Positions 4,966 to 5,476 of a DNA stretch of 5,476 bases are shown here, one piece after another. The notes beneath the pieces are model-generated. The model ran no database searches and had not been told where the DNA came from. It saw only the letters and a list, made by a program, of their open reading frames with translations. Within the stretch, counting starts at the first letter, position 1. Each line of letters starts with the position of its first letter. A program made the position numbers and the translations under genes. Source of the DNA: Candidatus Thorarchaeota archaeon (GTDB lineage: Archaea; Asgardarchaeota; Thorarchaeia; Thorarchaeales; Thorarchaeaceae); assembly GCA_030642465.1 (NCBI GenBank), contig DAOWNS010000135.1:1-5476 (forward strand), given 5' to 3'.

Positions 4966-5310
4966 ATGGACCTGAGTCAGATTCAGAAGGTAATCGCGGA
5001 ATTCGAACGTGCGCGTGGATGGGACAAGTTTCCAGCCTCTCAAGTATTCACCCATCTTATCGAAGAGCTAGGTGAGATATCTCGCTACATAACCGTTGAA
5101 GAGGGCTACAAGGCGATAGGGCTTGGTCATAAGGCGCCAATTAAGGATGATCTCCCCAGAGAATTTGCTCAGGTGTTCAATCTGTTTATGCAGCTTGTGA
5201 ACCATTTTGACGTTGACCTTGAGTCTTCTGTTATGTCAGAACTGGAAATCATGAAGCAGCGTTTTCCTGCGGAAGAATGGCTTCAGTACATGAAAGAACG
5301 TGAGTCCTAG
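4966..5310 (+). CDS. MazG-like all-alpha NTP pyrophosphohydrolase family protein, altered second motif
   Basis: The 114-residue helical protein resembles single-domain MazG-type nucleotide pyrophosphohydrolases, which hydrolyse NTPs or modified nucleotides to monophosphate and pyrophosphate using Mg2+. The first acidic motif is intact: E33, E34 and E37 in HLIEELGEISRYI. The second motif, normally ExxD, reads E66-F-A-Q69, so the usual aspartate is replaced by glutamine. The remainder matches the family pattern: LFMQLVNHFDVDLESSV, then a helix ending in KQRFPAEEW. A segment of about 20 residues between the motifs (GYKAIGLGHKAPIKDD) is somewhat longer than in the shortest members. The start ATG follows the upstream stop with no gap. 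Family call is good. Catalytic competence is uncertain; it may bind nucleotides without cleaving them or use neighbouring acids such as D61 and D62. Confidence 0.8.
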   Translation: MDLSQIQKVIAEFERARGWDKFPASQVFTHLIEELGEISRYITVEEGYKAIGLGHKAPIKDDLPREFAQVFNLFMQLVNHFDVDLESSVMSELEIMKQRFPAEEWLQYMKERES

Positions 5311-5337
5311 GATTTGGTGGGACCTGCGTGTCCCCGA

Positions 5338-5476
5338 CTACCCCATCTTGACTTGTGTTTCGAGGGCTTTCTTTGCCATGTCTTCAAGATCCTTCGTGGC
5401 TGCAAGGAGGCCAAGTGCCTTGTTCTTTACAGCGGTAATTCTCTTTTCTCCTGCCCATTGAGCCAGACCAGTCACG
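5338..5476 (-). CDS. C-terminal fragment of a Lys-rich helical protein (5' end outside window)
   Basis: A frame open from the right edge gives 45 residues before TAG at 5338-5340. The segment is alanine- and lysine-rich and amphipathic: ITAVKNKALGLLAATKDLED followed by MAKKALETQVKMG. This predicts a continuous helix or coiled coil without cysteines or membrane segments. It reads as coding, with no competing frame of better quality. The family is not recognisable from the fragment. It converges on the MazG-like gene with a 27-base gap. Confidence 0.6.
   Translation of the reverse strand, partial: VTGLAQWAGEKRITAVKNKALGLLAATKDLEDMAKKALETQVKMG

Noticed and set aside
5319..5334. Possible hairpin GGGAC-6 nt-GTCCC between the MazG-like gene and the last gene, as a terminator
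   Set aside because: The stem is only 5 bp, has no T-run after it on either strand, and archaeal termination relies on T-runs rather than stems.

Overview
The window looks like archaeal chromosome, most likely from an Asgard archaeon and probably close to Thorarchaeia. Genes are short, tightly packed and on both strands. Some starts appear to be TTG or GTG. AT-rich boxes resembling archaeal TATA elements lie 25-45 bases before several genes. The gene content includes a longin-like domain fused to a winged helix, a coiled-coil/winged-helix protein and a CPxC mini-protein, types I associate with Asgard genomes. The lineage call is inference from family resemblance; no rRNA or universal marker gene is present.

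Layout. Bases 3-188 (+) hold the C-terminal end of an unrecognised gene. Its TAG overlaps the TAG of a convergent 299-codon coiled-coil/winged-helix gene (185-1084, -). That gene is divergent from a TatD-family metal-dependent hydrolase (about 1176-1928, +), and the two may share one AT-rich promoter element. Next, on the minus strand, comes a two-gene unit transcribed leftward: an unrecognised 136-aa protein (2167-2577), followed 3 bases later by a CPxC mini-protein (1938-2163). The mini-protein's ATG-initiated frame and its conserved-looking body are in different frames, joined across a sequence resembling a +1 recoding site. Divergent from this unit is a seven-helix membrane protein (2719-3429, +) that appears internally duplicated.

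The right-hand part has a longin-like/winged-helix protein (3524-4135, -), divergent from a two-gene operon. The operon encodes a protein with an EMAP/tRNA-binding OB fold (4258-4965, +) and, with stop and start directly abutting, a MazG-like all-alpha pyrophosphohydrolase relative (4966-5310, +) whose second acidic motif is altered. The right edge carries the C-terminal end of a lysine-rich helical protein (5338-5476, -).

Functionally this is a mix of nucleic-acid or nucleotide housekeeping (TatD, tRNA-binding OB fold, MazG-like) and lineage-specific proteins: longin-wHTH, coiled-coil-wHTH, a 7-TM protein and a zinc mini-protein. No mobile element, CRISPR array, tRNA or rRNA was seen. The observation most worth following up is the frame break in the mini-protein at about 2127-2142.
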